Shown here: positions 1 to 8,591 of the stretch, piece after piece | Layout of the letters: every line of letters starts with the position of its first letter | Numbering within the stretch: the stretch's first letter is position 1 | Source: Bradyrhizobium frederickii | GTDB lineage: Bacteria; Pseudomonadota; Alphaproteobacteria; Rhizobiales; Xanthobacteraceae | Length of the DNA stretch: 64,000 bases | Assembly (NCBI RefSeq): GCF_004570865.1 | Contig: NZ_SPQS01000023.1 | Span: 57,795 to 121,794, forward strand | Reading direction: 5' to 3' | Made by a program: the position numbers and the translations under genes | Notes under the pieces: model-generated | What the model was told of the DNA's origin: nothing | What the model saw: only the letters and a program-made list of their open reading frames with translations | Databases searched by the model: none

Positions 1-362
1 GAGGCTCCGAACGGATTGGGAACCACGATGAGGCACGTGAGCAGCGCCAGGTCGCAAAACAGGAGTGCCAATTCCGGACGCGACACGCCGACCCGCCCAA
101 CCCTGACCTGGGCCCAGCCGATCAGTGCGAACAAGCCGAGCAGCGCCACGTAGTAGAGTTGCTCCCAGGCCGGGTTGATCACCAGCAGCAGGCAGCCAAT
201 GACGACGAGGGCAACATAGCGCGCCCGCACCGCGAGTTGCAGGCCCTCCCGCTTGGCGGACGTCAGCGCGGCTTGTGCGAACTGAACTGTTTCGGCATCG
301 CGCTTGCTCGGCGCGGGCGAAAGCGCAGCCGGCAGGCTGAAGCGCTCGACGAGCATTGTCAC
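1..362 (-). CDS. N-terminal part of a multi-pass membrane protein, possibly an adenylate cyclase (runs off the window)
   Basis: About 120 codons are visible, reading off the left edge. A Lys/Arg/Glu-rich N-terminus is followed by at least two hydrophobic segments (around LVVIGCLLLVI and LALLFCDLALLTCLIVV) ending in a VPNPF motif. I recall this layout in the membrane domain of rhizobial adenylate/guanylate cyclases, but the catalytic domain lies outside the window, so this is a weak inference. A GTG at 362 has AGGAG six bases upstream and is preferred; an ATG at 356 is the alternative. The gene is read in the same direction as the HxlR gene next to it and starts inside that gene's 3' side, which is separated by only about 20 bases. 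Confidence 0.45.
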   Translation of the reverse strand, partial: MTMLVERFSLPAALSPAPSKRDAETVQFAQAALTSAKREGLQLAVRARYVALVVIGCLLLVINPAWEQLYYVALLGLFALIGWAQVRVGRVGVSRPELALLFCDLALLTCLIVVPNPFGA

Positions 363-384
363 GGCAGTCTCCTCACTTGGGCCT

Positions 385-756
385 TCAAGTCCGCTGCGTC
401 TTTGCGGAGACGCCGATTTCACCCCGACGGTCTTCTCCGTCAGCCCCAGCCGCAACCGACGCCCACCAGCCCCCCAGGGCATCGATCAACGGCACGAGAG
501 CATGACCGGCGGCCGTCAGATCGTACTCTACGCGCAGCGGATATCCGCCGAATTCAGTGCGGCTTACGATACCGGCGTCCTCCAGCTTGCGAAGCTCGAG
601 CGCGAGCATCCTGTGTGAGATGGTCGGATTGTCGCGGCGCAAGTCGCTGAAGCGCTTGGTGCCCTGCTTCAAATAGTAGATCAGCAGCGTCGGCCAGCGA
701 CCGCTCAGAATCTGCATCACTTCCTCGATGGGACATCTCGAAACGAGATCCTTCAT
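385..756 (-). CDS. HxlR-family winged-helix transcriptional regulator
   Basis: The 123-residue protein is a typical HxlR winged-helix regulator. It has the near-N-terminal Cys-Pro (Cys8), GRWPTLLIYYL at about 19-29, the recognition-helix region ISHRMLALELRKLEDAGIV and the YDLTAAGHAL wing. In several family members the N-terminal Cys senses quinones or electrophiles. A GGAGG sits just upstream of the ATG. The gene is divergent from a glutathione S-transferase, which is the likely target. The 108-bp gap holds TTAC...GTAA half-sites around 769-792 that could be the operator. Family assignment is firm; the signal it senses is inferred. Confidence 0.88.
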   Translation of the reverse strand: MKDLVSRCPIEEVMQILSGRWPTLLIYYLKQGTKRFSDLRRDNPTISHRMLALELRKLEDAGIVSRTEFGGYPLRVEYDLTAAGHALVPLIDALGGWWASVAAGADGEDRRGEIGVSAKTQRT

Positions 757-768
757 CGGCGCCTCCAG

Positions 769-792
769 GTTACAAAAAAGTTCGTAATTTAC
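769..792. promoter_or_regulatory. candidate HxlR operator between the HxlR and GST genes
   Basis: An A-rich stretch in a GC-rich neighbourhood carries GTTAC at 769-773, GTAA at 784-787 and TTAC at 789-792. TTAC/GTAA half-sites between divergent genes resemble HxlR-family operators. Assignment rests on position and half-site pattern only. Confidence 0.35.
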
Positions 793-864
793 TTGATGCG
801 GCGAGCGACTAGGGTCGCATCACCGCTGCGCAGCGTGATCATCAGACATCACGGAGAATGGATC

Positions 865-1569
865 ATGGACCCAATTCTACTCTACGGCTTCCCGAAGGGA
901 AGCTCCATGGGGCTCGTTGCGGCTCTCGAATGGCTGGGCAAGCCATATCGGCTGTGCCGGGTCGACATGATGGGCGAGATGCGAAGCCCGTCATACGCCC
1001 GCATCAATCCGCGACATGAGACGCCGGTCTTCATCACCGAGCAGGGCGAGGTGCTGACGGAAACGATGACGATCGCGGCCCGGCTCGAGGCCAGGGATGT
1101 CGAACGGCGCATCAGCTTCGATCCGCTGACGCGGCAAGCCGATCGCATGCATCAGCTCATGGCGTTCGTGAATACCGGTTTCACCGCCGCCTTCGCACCG
1201 CTGTGGGCCGCCATGGAAGCCGAAGCCATGGAGCCCGCCACGAAGTCGGTCCTGCGTGCTTTCGGCACAGCAAGGGTCATCGAGCGTCATGACAAGCTCG
1301 AAGGGATGATCGAATCGCGGCAATTCCTGCTCGGGGACCGGCCGACCCTCGCCGACGCCTTGCTTGTCGGCGTCGCGCGCTGGCTCGACTTCCACGCGGT
1401 CGCGGAGAGGAGCCGCTGGCCGAAGCTGGCGGCGCTGCGAGCTCGCCTCGAAGCCGATCCCGCGATCCTCTACGCCACCGCTCTGGAGGACGGCGACTCT
1501 GATCCGGGAACGGGATCGTGCACCGGCCACGTCGCGCTGGCCGAATTGATTGCGCAATTCGGCAAATAG
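865..1569 (+). CDS. glutathione S-transferase family protein
   Basis: The 234-residue protein has the thioredoxin-fold N-terminal domain of GSTs (start MDPILLYGFPKGSS, cis-proline in HETPVF at about 53-58, then LTETMTIAARLE). The all-helical C-terminal domain carries the conserved FLLGDRPTLADALLVGVARW stretch. The ATG at 865 is chosen over an upstream in-frame start because GGAGA lies seven bases before it. Expected role is glutathione conjugation or thiol exchange in the cytoplasm, probably for an electrophile sensed by the divergent HxlR regulator. The substrate cannot be read from sequence. Confidence 0.87.
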   Translation: MDPILLYGFPKGSSMGLVAALEWLGKPYRLCRVDMMGEMRSPSYARINPRHETPVFITEQGEVLTETMTIAARLEARDVERRISFDPLTRQADRMHQLMAFVNTGFTAAFAPLWAAMEAEAMEPATKSVLRAFGTARVIERHDKLEGMIESRQFLLGDRPTLADALLVGVARWLDFHAVAERSRWPKLAALRARLEADPAILYATALEDGDSDPGTGSCTGHVALAELIAQFGK

Positions 1570-1596
1570 GGAAGCGGGAGGAGCCTCGACGCGCTC

Positions 1597-2130
1597 CTAC
1601 TTCACCGGCCGCTTCTCGAGCTTCCTTGCCAGCGTGCGCCGGTGCATGCCGAGCCGCCGTGCCGCTTCCGAGATGTTGAAATCGGTCTCGATCAGGGTCT
1701 GGTGGATGCGCTCCCATTCCAGCGTCTTGATCGAGGTCGGCCGTGCATCGAGTGCGACCTCGGTGTTCCCCGCGGCCTTGGTGAAGGCGGCTTCGATGTC
1801 GTCCGTGTTCGACGGCTTTGCGAGATAATGGCAGGCGCCCAATTTGATCGCCTCCACGGCAGTCGCGATGCTGGCAAAGCCCGTGAGCACCACGATCAGC
1901 GTGTCGGGGTCGTGTGTGTGCAGCAGCTCGACGCAGGCGAGGCCCGAGGCGCCGCCAAGCTTGAGATCGACCACGGCATGGCCGAAGGAGCGCTCCTCCA
2001 GCACCTGGCGCACCTCCTCGATCGAGGCGGCCAGCACGACGTCATAGCCGCGGCGCTCGAACGAGCGCTTCAGCGTGCGCGCGAAGCCGGCATCGTCCTC
2101 GACGACAATGAGCGAACGGTCAGGCGTCAA
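1597..2130 (-). CDS. regR: RegA/PrrA/ActR-type response regulator
   Basis: This 177-residue regulator has a receiver domain with acidic pair E11/D12, phospho-acceptor Asp55 in VVDLKLGG, Thr83 and Lys105, a short linker, and a Fis-type helix-turn-helix at about 152-172 (NISEAARRLGMHRRTLARKL). That HTH and the compact length are hallmarks of the RegA/PrrA/ActR/RegR family of global redox regulators. The start overlaps the end of the sensor kinase gene by 11 bp, so the two are translationally coupled. A small GGAGC/GCTCC inverted repeat (1579-1597) at the 3' end could act as a weak terminator. The Bradyrhizobium name regR is used by similarity. Confidence 0.9.
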   Translation of the reverse strand: MTPDRSLIVVEDDAGFARTLKRSFERRGYDVVLAASIEEVRQVLEERSFGHAVVDLKLGGASGLACVELLHTHDPDTLIVVLTGFASIATAVEAIKLGACHYLAKPSNTDDIEAAFTKAAGNTEVALDARPTSIKTLEWERIHQTLIETDFNISEAARRLGMHRRTLARKLEKRPVK

Positions 2131-3517
2131 AATTGCCTCCGATCGCGAGCGTTGCCAGCGGTAGCGTCAGGCGGACCGTGGCGCCGCGCTTCCTGTGATT
2201 TTCCGCCGTGACGCTGCCGCCCAGCTTGCGCACCACGTTCACCACCAGGAACAGGCCGAGCCCGCCGCCGGCGCGGCCCTTGCTGGAGTGATAGGGCTTT
2301 CCGAGCTGCGCCAGCATTTCCGGCGCAAAGCCGGGGCCGCGGTCGGAGATCGACAGCACGAGGTTGTCACCCTCGCGCTCGGCTACGAGCTCGACCCAGT
2401 CGCGCGAGACCTCATAGGCGTTGTCGAGCACGTTGAAGATCACCTGCTTCAAGGCGATGTCGGAGACGATGGCAACGTCCGCGCCGAACGTGTTGACGAA
2501 GTAGAGCGTCCGTGCCGAGCGCGCGTTGCGCCATTCGTCGACCAGGGCGGTCACGAAGGCCGTCACCGTGGTCGGCGACGAGCCTTCGCCGCGGGCTTCG
2601 CCGGCCGAGACCAGAATGCCCGTCACGATCGACTTGCAGCGCTGCAGCGATGTCTCCATCTCCGCGAGGTCCTCGGCGAGTTCCTGGTCGCTGGCAAGAT
2701 CCGGCATGCGGCGCCAATCGCTGAGGATGACCGAGAGCGAGGCGAGCGGCGTGCCGAGCTCATGGGCCGCGCCGGAGGCAAGCAGGCCCATGCGCACGAT
2801 GTGGTCCTGCTCGGCGGCATGCTGGCGCAGCGCCGCCAGATGCGCGTCGCGCTCGCGCAGGTTTCGATTGATGCGGGTGACGAACACGACCAGCAGCACG
2901 GCGTTGAGCACGAAGCCGAGCAGCATGCCGAGGACGCTGAGGGTGTAGGTCTCGCTCAATGGGTTGGGCGGCAGATCCAGCGGCCGGTACGCCAGGGTCA
3001 GCCAGACGAAACTGGCGCAGGTCAGCGCGACCAGCGACCAGGTCGAGCGGGCATCGAGCAGCACCGCGCCGAGCGTCACCTGGAGCAGGAACAGCGAGGT
3101 GAAGGGGTTGGTGGCGCCGCCGCTGAGATAGAGCTGCGCGGTCAGCGCGGCCACGTCCAGCATCAAAGCGACCAGCAACTCGTTGTTGGTGATCGCGGCG
3201 CGATGGCGCACCCAGATCAGGCTGGAGACGTTGAGCAGCACCAGCGCGCCGATCACCGCTCCCATCCGCTCCAACGGCAGGGGGATGCCGAGGCCGAAAT
3301 GCACGGCGCCGATGGTCACGATCTGGCCGACCACCGCGGTCCAGCGCAGCTGGATCAGCAGCGCCATGTTCTTGCGGTTGGTCCCGTCGTCGGTCGGCGC
3401 GGCGCCGATCAGCTCGCTGCGCGCATCCGCCTGCGATTGCAGCGTGACGACCATCTCGCCAGGCGCCTGGCGAGGCGTGCTTCCGCTGTCAGGTCGGCTC
3501 GACGATCGTTCCAGCAT
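2120..3517 (-). CDS. regS: RegB/PrrB/ActS-type redox sensor histidine kinase
   Basis: This is a membrane sensor kinase with about six N-terminal transmembrane segments, an H-box HELGTPLASLSV (His252 from the chosen start) and a C-terminal ATPase domain with GGGLGLFLVVNVVRKLGG. Two RegB diagnostics are present. GGATNPF (133-139) matches the conserved ubiquinone-binding heptad. Cys294 in LQRCKSI lies 42 residues after the phospho-His, like the redox-active Cys of RegB. It therefore probably senses the quinone pool and thiol redox state and phosphorylates the adjacent regulator. The start is uncertain: ATG 3517 (AGGA upstream, overlaps the SURF1 gene) or ATG 3454; an upstream 3577 codon seems unlikely. 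Confidence 0.9.
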   Translation of the reverse strand: MLERSSSRPDSGSTPRQAPGEMVVTLQSQADARSELIGAAPTDDGTNRKNMALLIQLRWTAVVGQIVTIGAVHFGLGIPLPLERMGAVIGALVLLNVSSLIWVRHRAAITNNELLVALMLDVAALTAQLYLSGGATNPFTSLFLLQVTLGAVLLDARSTWSLVALTCASFVWLTLAYRPLDLPPNPLSETYTLSVLGMLLGFVLNAVLLVVFVTRINRNLRERDAHLAALRQHAAEQDHIVRMGLLASGAAHELGTPLASLSVILSDWRRMPDLASDQELAEDLAEMETSLQRCKSIVTGILVSAGEARGEGSSPTTVTAFVTALVDEWRNARSARTLYFVNTFGADVAIVSDIALKQVIFNVLDNAYEVSRDWVELVAEREGDNLVLSISDRGPGFAPEMLAQLGKPYHSSKGRAGGGLGLFLVVNVVRKLGGSVTAENHRKRGATVRLTLPLATLAIGGNFDA

Positions 3518-4352
3518 CTGATCCCGTCCTGCGCGCGGCGACATCTGGGCCGCCGGCCGGTTCGTGGACGAAGCCATTCAGGCCTCTGTTGCGGCGGAAC
3601 AGCCCGCCGCCGAATGTGACGACAAGCCTGCCGGCCAGCATGAAGGCCAGGGCAAACCACGTCAGCGCGTAGATCAGGTGGTTATTGGGAAAGCGCACCA
3701 CGGTCAATCCGCCGACGGGACCGCCAGCGGATTGTGATCGGGAATCGGCATCGACGAAGAAAGGTGCGACATCGTGCAGGCCGCGGGCCGCCGCGATCGC
3801 GGCGACATCCCGCGAGTACCAGCGGTTGTGCTGGGGCACGTTGTTGCGCAGGAACCCGCCTTTGGGCTCGGTGATGCGGAGCAGGCCGGTGATCTCGACC
3901 TGGCCGTCCGGATTGCCGTCCCGGCGCGTCGATGCGTCACGTCGCTCCGACGGCACGAAGCCGCGATTGATCAGGACCTGTGTGCCGTCGTCGCGCTGGA
4001 GCGGCGTCAGCACCCAATAGCCGGGGCCTTCCTCGGTGACAGCCTGGACCAGCGTCTCACGGTCATGCAGGAAGCGGCCCTTGAGGCTGACGTGCCTGTA
4101 TTCGTCGTTGGCGGCGGAAACCGCCGGCCATGACGCGGGCGGGGGGATCGGCTGGGCTACGGCATGGACGCGCTGCTCGACGCGGTCGATCAGGGTCAGC
4201 TTCCAGGCGCGGCGCTCGATCTGCCAGATTCCGAGCGCGATCAGAACGACGAAGGCGACAAGCGAGAGGACCGTGAGCCACAGGGAAGGGGCCGGCGCAG
4301 CCCTGCCGCGCGGCGCACTCTCCCTGTCCGTCACGGTCCTGACCTCGCTCAC
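3489..4352 (-). CDS. SURF1-family oxidase assembly protein
   Basis: The product is about 287 residues with one transmembrane helix near each end (LTVLSLVAFVVLIALGIWQ near 28-46 and NNHLIYALTWFALAFMLAG near the C-terminus) flanking a periplasmic domain with YRHVSLKGRF, VLINRGFVP and NRWYSRD, the usual SURF1 pattern. SURF1 proteins assist haem insertion into haem-copper oxidases. Chosen start is GTG 4352, which overlaps the cyoD stop as GTGA and has GGAA upstream; the upstream in-frame extension is cyoD sequence. Position in the cyo run suggests it serves the quinol oxidase. Confidence 0.86.
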   Translation of the reverse strand: MSEVRTVTDRESAPRGRAAPAPSLWLTVLSLVAFVVLIALGIWQIERRAWKLTLIDRVEQRVHAVAQPIPPPASWPAVSAANDEYRHVSLKGRFLHDRETLVQAVTEEGPGYWVLTPLQRDDGTQVLINRGFVPSERRDASTRRDGNPDGQVEITGLLRITEPKGGFLRNNVPQHNRWYSRDVAAIAAARGLHDVAPFFVDADSRSQSAGGPVGGLTVVRFPNNHLIYALTWFALAFMLAGRLVVTFGGGLFRRNRGLNGFVHEPAGGPDVAARRTGSDAGTIVEPT

Positions 4353-4729
4353 TTCATTCCGCTCATCTGGTGCATGGGCATCATGTTGGTGTTGAGGTGG
4401 CTCATCACCCACAGCGAACCCGACAGCGCGATCACCACCATGACGATGGTGAAGATCAGGGCCATCATGGTCCAGCCGTTCTCGGACGTCGCGTTCATGT
4501 GCAGGAAGTAGATCATGTGCACGACGATCTGCACGACCGCGAAGGCCATGATGACCAGCGCAGTGACCTGCTTGCTCGGCAGCGCGCCGCTCATCACCAG
4601 CCAGAACGGGATCGCCGTCAGCACGACCGAGAGCACGAAACCGAGCATATAGCTCGAGAACGTGCCGTGGGCGTGGCCGCCCTCGTGGTGATGATCCTCG
4701 GCATGGGCGGCATGGCTATTGGTGCTCAT
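4349..4729 (-). CDS. cyoD: cytochrome bo3 quinol oxidase subunit IV
   Basis: This is a 126-residue protein with three hydrophobic segments and the conserved CyoD features VVQIVVHMIYFLHMN and ENGWTMMALIFTIVMVVI. The N-terminus is unusually His-rich (seven His among residues 6-21), and the C-terminus is Met/His-rich (MMPMHQMSGMK), both plausible metal contacts. Its ATG overlaps the cyoC stop (ATGA), so translation is coupled. It is the small accessory subunit IV of the inner-membrane oxidase. A longer same-frame extension upstream is only antiframe cyoC sequence. Confidence 0.92.
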   Translation of the reverse strand: MSTNSHAAHAEDHHHEGGHAHGTFSSYMLGFVLSVVLTAIPFWLVMSGALPSKQVTALVIMAFAVVQIVVHMIYFLHMNATSENGWTMMALIFTIVMVVIALSGSLWVMSHLNTNMMPMHQMSGMK

Positions 4730-5355
4730 CGCAGAACTCCCAGGAGATAGACGAAGGTGAAGACGCCGATCCAGACCACGTCGAGGAAGTGCCAGAACAT
4801 CGACAGGCACATCAGGCGGCGGCGGTTGGCCTCGATCAGGCCGAACTTGCCGACCTGCACCATCAGCGTCACCAGCCAGATCAGGCCGCAGGAGACGTGC
4901 AGGCCGTGGGTGCCGACCAGGGTGAAGAACGCGGACAGGAAGGCGCTGCGCTGCGGCGTGGCGCCTTCGTGAATCATGTGGGCGAATTCGGTGAGCTCGA
5001 TGCCGATGAAGGCGAGGCCGAACAGGCCGGTGATCGCCAGCCAGACTTGCGTCTGGGCGACCTTGTTCTGCTGCATCGTCAGCATCGCAAAGCCGTAGGT
5101 GATCGACGACAGCAGCAGCATCGAGGTGTTCACCGCGACCAGATCGAGGTCGAACAGGTCCTTCGGCGCCGGGCCGGCGGCGTAGTTGCCGCCGAGCACG
5201 CCGAAGGTGGCGAACAGGATCGCGAAGATGAGGCAATCGCTCATCAGGTAGATCCAGAAGCCGAGCGAGGTGCTCCAGCCTTCCGGATGCGGATGTTCGT
5301 CGGCGAGGTAGAAGACCGGCTCGCCGGTTTGGGACGGATTGACAGCGACAGTCAT
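4726..5355 (-). CDS. cyoC: cytochrome bo3 quinol oxidase subunit III
   Basis: The 209-residue product has five predicted transmembrane helices of the haem-copper oxidase subunit III family. Visible family motifs are GFWIYLMSDCLIFAILFATF, ELTEFAHMI, FFTLVGTHGLHVSCGLIW and FWHFLDVVWIGVFTFVYL. Length matches CyoC (about 204 in E. coli). The ATG abuts the cyoB stop directly and its own stop overlaps cyoD, placing it firmly inside the operon. Subunit III has no redox cofactor and stabilises the core. Confidence 0.94.
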   Translation of the reverse strand: MTVAVNPSQTGEPVFYLADEHPHPEGWSTSLGFWIYLMSDCLIFAILFATFGVLGGNYAAGPAPKDLFDLDLVAVNTSMLLLSSITYGFAMLTMQQNKVAQTQVWLAITGLFGLAFIGIELTEFAHMIHEGATPQRSAFLSAFFTLVGTHGLHVSCGLIWLVTLMVQVGKFGLIEANRRRLMCLSMFWHFLDVVWIGVFTFVYLLGVLR

Positions 5356-7353
5356 TTACTTGGCTCCGGCGAGCAGTTTGGTGCGCGCGTCCTCGGTCCG
5401 GATGACGTCTTCAGCCGGAATGTCGAAGTCGCGGTGATAGTTGAAGGTGTGGCCGATCCCGACGGCGAGCATCGCGATGAAGCTCAACGCCGCCAGCCAC
5501 CACATGTACCAGATCAGGCCGAAGCCCATCGCGGTGGCGAGGCCGGCGAGAATGATGCCGGTGCCGGTGCTGCTGGGCATGTGGATCGGCTTGAAGCCGG
5601 TGAGCGGGCGCTGGTAGCCGCGCCTCTTCATGTCCCACCACGCGTCGTTGTCGTGAACGACGGGGGTGAAGGCGAAGTTGTAGTCCGGCGGCGGCGAGGA
5701 GGTCGCCCATTCCAGCGTGCGGGCATCCCAGGGGTCGCCGGTGACGTCCTTGAGCTGCTCGCGCCTGAGGAAGCTGACCGCGAACTGCATCAGCATGCAC
5801 ATGATGCCGAGCAGGACGAGGCCGGCGCCGATCGCGGCGATGATGAACCAGATCTGCAGGGACGGATCGTCGAACACGCGCAGGCGGCGGGTCACGCCCA
5901 TCAGGCCGAGCACGTAGAGCGGCATGAAGGCGAGGTAGAAGCCGGTGACCCAGAACCAGAACGACAGCTTGCCCCAGAACGGATCGAGCCTGAAGCCGAA
6001 CGCCTTCGGGAACCAGTAGGAGATGCCGGCGAACGCGCCGAACACCACGCCGCCGATGATCACGTTGTGGAAGTGCGCGATCAGGAACAGGCTGTTGTGC
6101 AGCACGAAGTCGGCCGGCGGCACCGCGAGCAGAACGCCGGTCATGCCGCCGATCACGAAGGTCAGCATGAAGGCGATGGTCCACATCATCGGCAGCTCGT
6201 AGCGGATACGGCCGCGATACATCGTGAACAGCCAGTTGAACATCTTCGCGCCCGTCGGGATCGAGATGATCATCGTGGTGATGCCGAAGAACGAGTTGAC
6301 GCTGGCGCCCGAGCCCATCGTGAAGAAGTGGTGCAGCCAGACCAGGTACGACAGGATGGTGATGACGACCGTGGCGTAGACCATCGAGGTGTAGCCGAAC
6401 AGCCGCTTGCCGGAGAAGGTCGAGGTCACCTCGGAGAAGATGCCGAACGCCGGGAGAACCAGGATGTAGACCTCGGGGTGACCCCAGATCCAGATCAGGT
6501 TCACGTACATCATCGGGCTGCCGCCGAAATCGTTGGTGAAGAAGTTGGTGCCGACGTAGCGATCGAGCGACAGCAGCGCGAGCACGACGGTCAGGACCGG
6601 GAAGGAGGCGACGATCAGGACGTTGGTGCAGAGCGAGGTCCAGGTGAACACCGGCATCTTCATCATGGTCATGCCGGGGCAGCGCAGCTTGACGATGGTG
6701 CAGATCAGGTTGATGCCGGACAGCGTCGTTCCGACGCCGGCGACCTGCAGCGCCCAGATGTAATAGTCGACGCCGACATCGGGACTGTAGCCGATGTTCG
6801 ACAGCGGCGGATAAGCCAGCCAGCCGGTGCGGGCGAACTCGCCGATGAACAGCGAGGCCATCACCAGCACCGCGCCGCCGACCGTCATCCAGAAGCTGAA
6901 ATTGTTCAGGAACGGAAACGACACGTCGCGCGCGCCGATCTGCAGCGGCACGACGTAGTTCATCAGCCCCGTGACCAGCGGCATCGCCACGAAGAAGATC
7001 ATGATCACGCCGTGGGCGGTGAAGACCTGGTCGTAGTGATGGGCGTTGAGATAGCCTTCCGAGCCGCCAAAGGCGAGCATCTGCTGGCCGCGCATCATCA
7101 GCGCGTCGGCAAAGCCGCGCAGCAGCATCACGATGCCGAGGATCATGTACATGATGCCGATGCGCTTGTGGTCCACCGTGGTGAACCATTCGCGCCAGAG
7201 ATAGCCCCAGAGGCGGAAATAGGTGAGACCGCCGAGCAATGCGGCGCCGCCGAGCGCGACCACCACGAAGGTGCCGACGACGATCGGCTCGTGCAGCGGC
7301 AGCGATTCGAAGCCGAGCCGGCCGAAGATGAGCTTGAGAAGATCAGGAGACAT
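5356..7353 (-). CDS. cyoB: cytochrome bo3 quinol oxidase subunit I
   Basis: The 665-residue catalytic subunit has numbering offset by +8 from E. coli CyoB, and all key residues align. These are low-spin haem ligands His114 and His429, high-spin haem ligand His427, CuB ligands His292, His341 and His342 with Tyr296 of the cross-linked His-Tyr pair, K-channel Lys370 and D-channel Asp143. The quinol-site residues Arg79, Asp83, His106 and Gln109 are also conserved, supporting quinol rather than cytochrome c as donor. The ATG at 7353 has AGAGAG upstream; the open frame continuing upstream is shadow sequence of cyoA. It couples quinol oxidation and oxygen reduction to proton pumping. Confidence 0.97.
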   Translation of the reverse strand: MSPDLLKLIFGRLGFESLPLHEPIVVGTFVVVALGGAALLGGLTYFRLWGYLWREWFTTVDHKRIGIMYMILGIVMLLRGFADALMMRGQQMLAFGGSEGYLNAHHYDQVFTAHGVIMIFFVAMPLVTGLMNYVVPLQIGARDVSFPFLNNFSFWMTVGGAVLVMASLFIGEFARTGWLAYPPLSNIGYSPDVGVDYYIWALQVAGVGTTLSGINLICTIVKLRCPGMTMMKMPVFTWTSLCTNVLIVASFPVLTVVLALLSLDRYVGTNFFTNDFGGSPMMYVNLIWIWGHPEVYILVLPAFGIFSEVTSTFSGKRLFGYTSMVYATVVITILSYLVWLHHFFTMGSGASVNSFFGITTMIISIPTGAKMFNWLFTMYRGRIRYELPMMWTIAFMLTFVIGGMTGVLLAVPPADFVLHNSLFLIAHFHNVIIGGVVFGAFAGISYWFPKAFGFRLDPFWGKLSFWFWVTGFYLAFMPLYVLGLMGVTRRLRVFDDPSLQIWFIIAAIGAGLVLLGIMCMLMQFAVSFLRREQLKDVTGDPWDARTLEWATSSPPPDYNFAFTPVVHDNDAWWDMKRRGYQRPLTGFKPIHMPSSTGTGIILAGLATAMGFGLIWYMWWLAALSFIAMLAVGIGHTFNYHRDFDIPAEDVIRTEDARTKLLAGAK

Positions 7354-7364
7354 ACGAACTCTCT

Positions 7365-8525
7365 TTAGGAGTCTGACTTCGGACGCTGTCCGAGGAAGAA
7401 GGACGAGGACTTCAGCGGCGTGAACGACGGCCGCTTCAGGCCGGCGCCGAGCAGCGGCGCGGTGTCGACGGGGGCCGCAATGGACGCCGTGGTTCTGCCC
7501 TGCGGCGCATCCGGCGTGCAGGTGCCGGCGACGAAGCTCGGCTCGGGCCCAAATGCGGTGCCGCGGCGGGCGTATTTGTCGTAGGCCAGCGGCAGGGTGT
7601 TGTTGAGGCCCTGATGGCCGTTGCCGCCCTTGGCGTCGATCGCCATCATCTCGCTCTGGCACATCTTGCCGGTCTCGACGCACATGTTGAGAATCAGGCG
7701 GTAGAGATCGGAATCGACGGTGCTCCAGCGGCGTATCGGCTCGTTCTGGCTCGGTTTCTCGAGCTGGAGATATTCGGCGCGGCCGAGCGAGCCGCCGGCG
7801 GATTTGGCCTGCGCGACCCAGGCGTCAAAGCCCTTGTCGTCGAGGCCCTTGAAGTTGAAGTGCATGCCGGAGAAGCCGGCGCCGCTGTAGTTCGCCGAGA
7901 AGCCCTTATACGTGCCGGCGTGGTTCACCACCGCGTGGAGCTTCGTCTCCATGCCCGGCATCGCGTAGATCTGGCCGGCGAGCGCGGGGATGTAGAACGA
8001 GTTCATCACCGAGGAGGCGGTGATGCGGAAGTTGATCGGGCGATCGACCGGAGCTGCGAGCTCGTTGACGGTGGCGATGCCGTAGTCCGGGTAGATGAAC
8101 AGCCATTTCCAGTCGAGCGCGACGACGTCGACCTCGAGCGGAGCCTTGGACTGGTCCACGGCGCGGTCGGCATGGATGCGGCCGAGCGTGCGATAGGGGT
8201 CGAGCAGATGCGTGCCCATCCAGGTCAGCGCGCCCAGGCAAACGATGATCAGGAGCGGCGCCGACCAGATCACGAGCTCAAGGGCGGTCGAGTGATCCCA
8301 GTCCGGCTCGTAGCGGGCCGCGGTGTTGGACTGGCGATAGCGCCAGGCGAACAGCACCGTCAGCGCCATCACGGGGAGGACGATCAGGAGCATCAGGACG
8401 GTGGAGATGACGACGAGGTCGCGCTGTTGGGCTGCGATATCGCCGGCTGGCGCCAGCACGACGTAGTCGCAGCCGCTGAGCGCGGCAGCCAGAGGTAGTA
8501 GCGCCAGGATCTTGAGACGAGACAC
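7365..8525 (-). CDS. cyoA: cytochrome bo3 quinol oxidase subunit II (lipoprotein)
   Basis: The product is 386 residues. It has a lipoprotein signal with lipobox LSGC (Cys19), two transmembrane helices (about 40-60 and 85-105), then the periplasmic cupredoxin-like domain with LDWKWLFIYPDYGIATVNEL and ASSVMNSFYIPALAGQIYAM. The CuA ligands (CxxxC) of cytochrome c oxidases are absent, as expected for a quinol oxidase. The C-terminal tail after about residue 310 is a low-complexity extension. First gene of the cyo-surf1-regS-regR run; only 11 bp separate it from cyoB. No cyoE (haem O synthase) gene follows in this window. Confidence 0.95.
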   Translation of the reverse strand: MSRLKILALLPLAAALSGCDYVVLAPAGDIAAQQRDLVVISTVLMLLIVLPVMALTVLFAWRYRQSNTAARYEPDWDHSTALELVIWSAPLLIIVCLGALTWMGTHLLDPYRTLGRIHADRAVDQSKAPLEVDVVALDWKWLFIYPDYGIATVNELAAPVDRPINFRITASSVMNSFYIPALAGQIYAMPGMETKLHAVVNHAGTYKGFSANYSGAGFSGMHFNFKGLDDKGFDAWVAQAKSAGGSLGRAEYLQLEKPSQNEPIRRWSTVDSDLYRLILNMCVETGKMCQSEMMAIDAKGGNGHQGLNNTLPLAYDKYARRGTAFGPEPSFVAGTCTPDAPQGRTTASIAAPVDTAPLLGAGLKRPSFTPLKSSSFFLGQRPKSDS

Positions 8526-8591
8526 GGGCCGAGCCTTTGAGAATGAGTTTCTTTTGCGGGGCCAACGGGTAGCTGCGGCGCAACAATCCGG

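Noticed and set aside
4789..7368. 859-codon open frame on the plus strand, His/Glu/Asp-rich
   Set aside because: It is the antisense shadow of cyoB and cyoC. Strong GC bias at third positions removes stops from the opposite strand. CyoB/CyoC residues are fully conserved on the minus strand, and this frame has no ribosome site or known motif.
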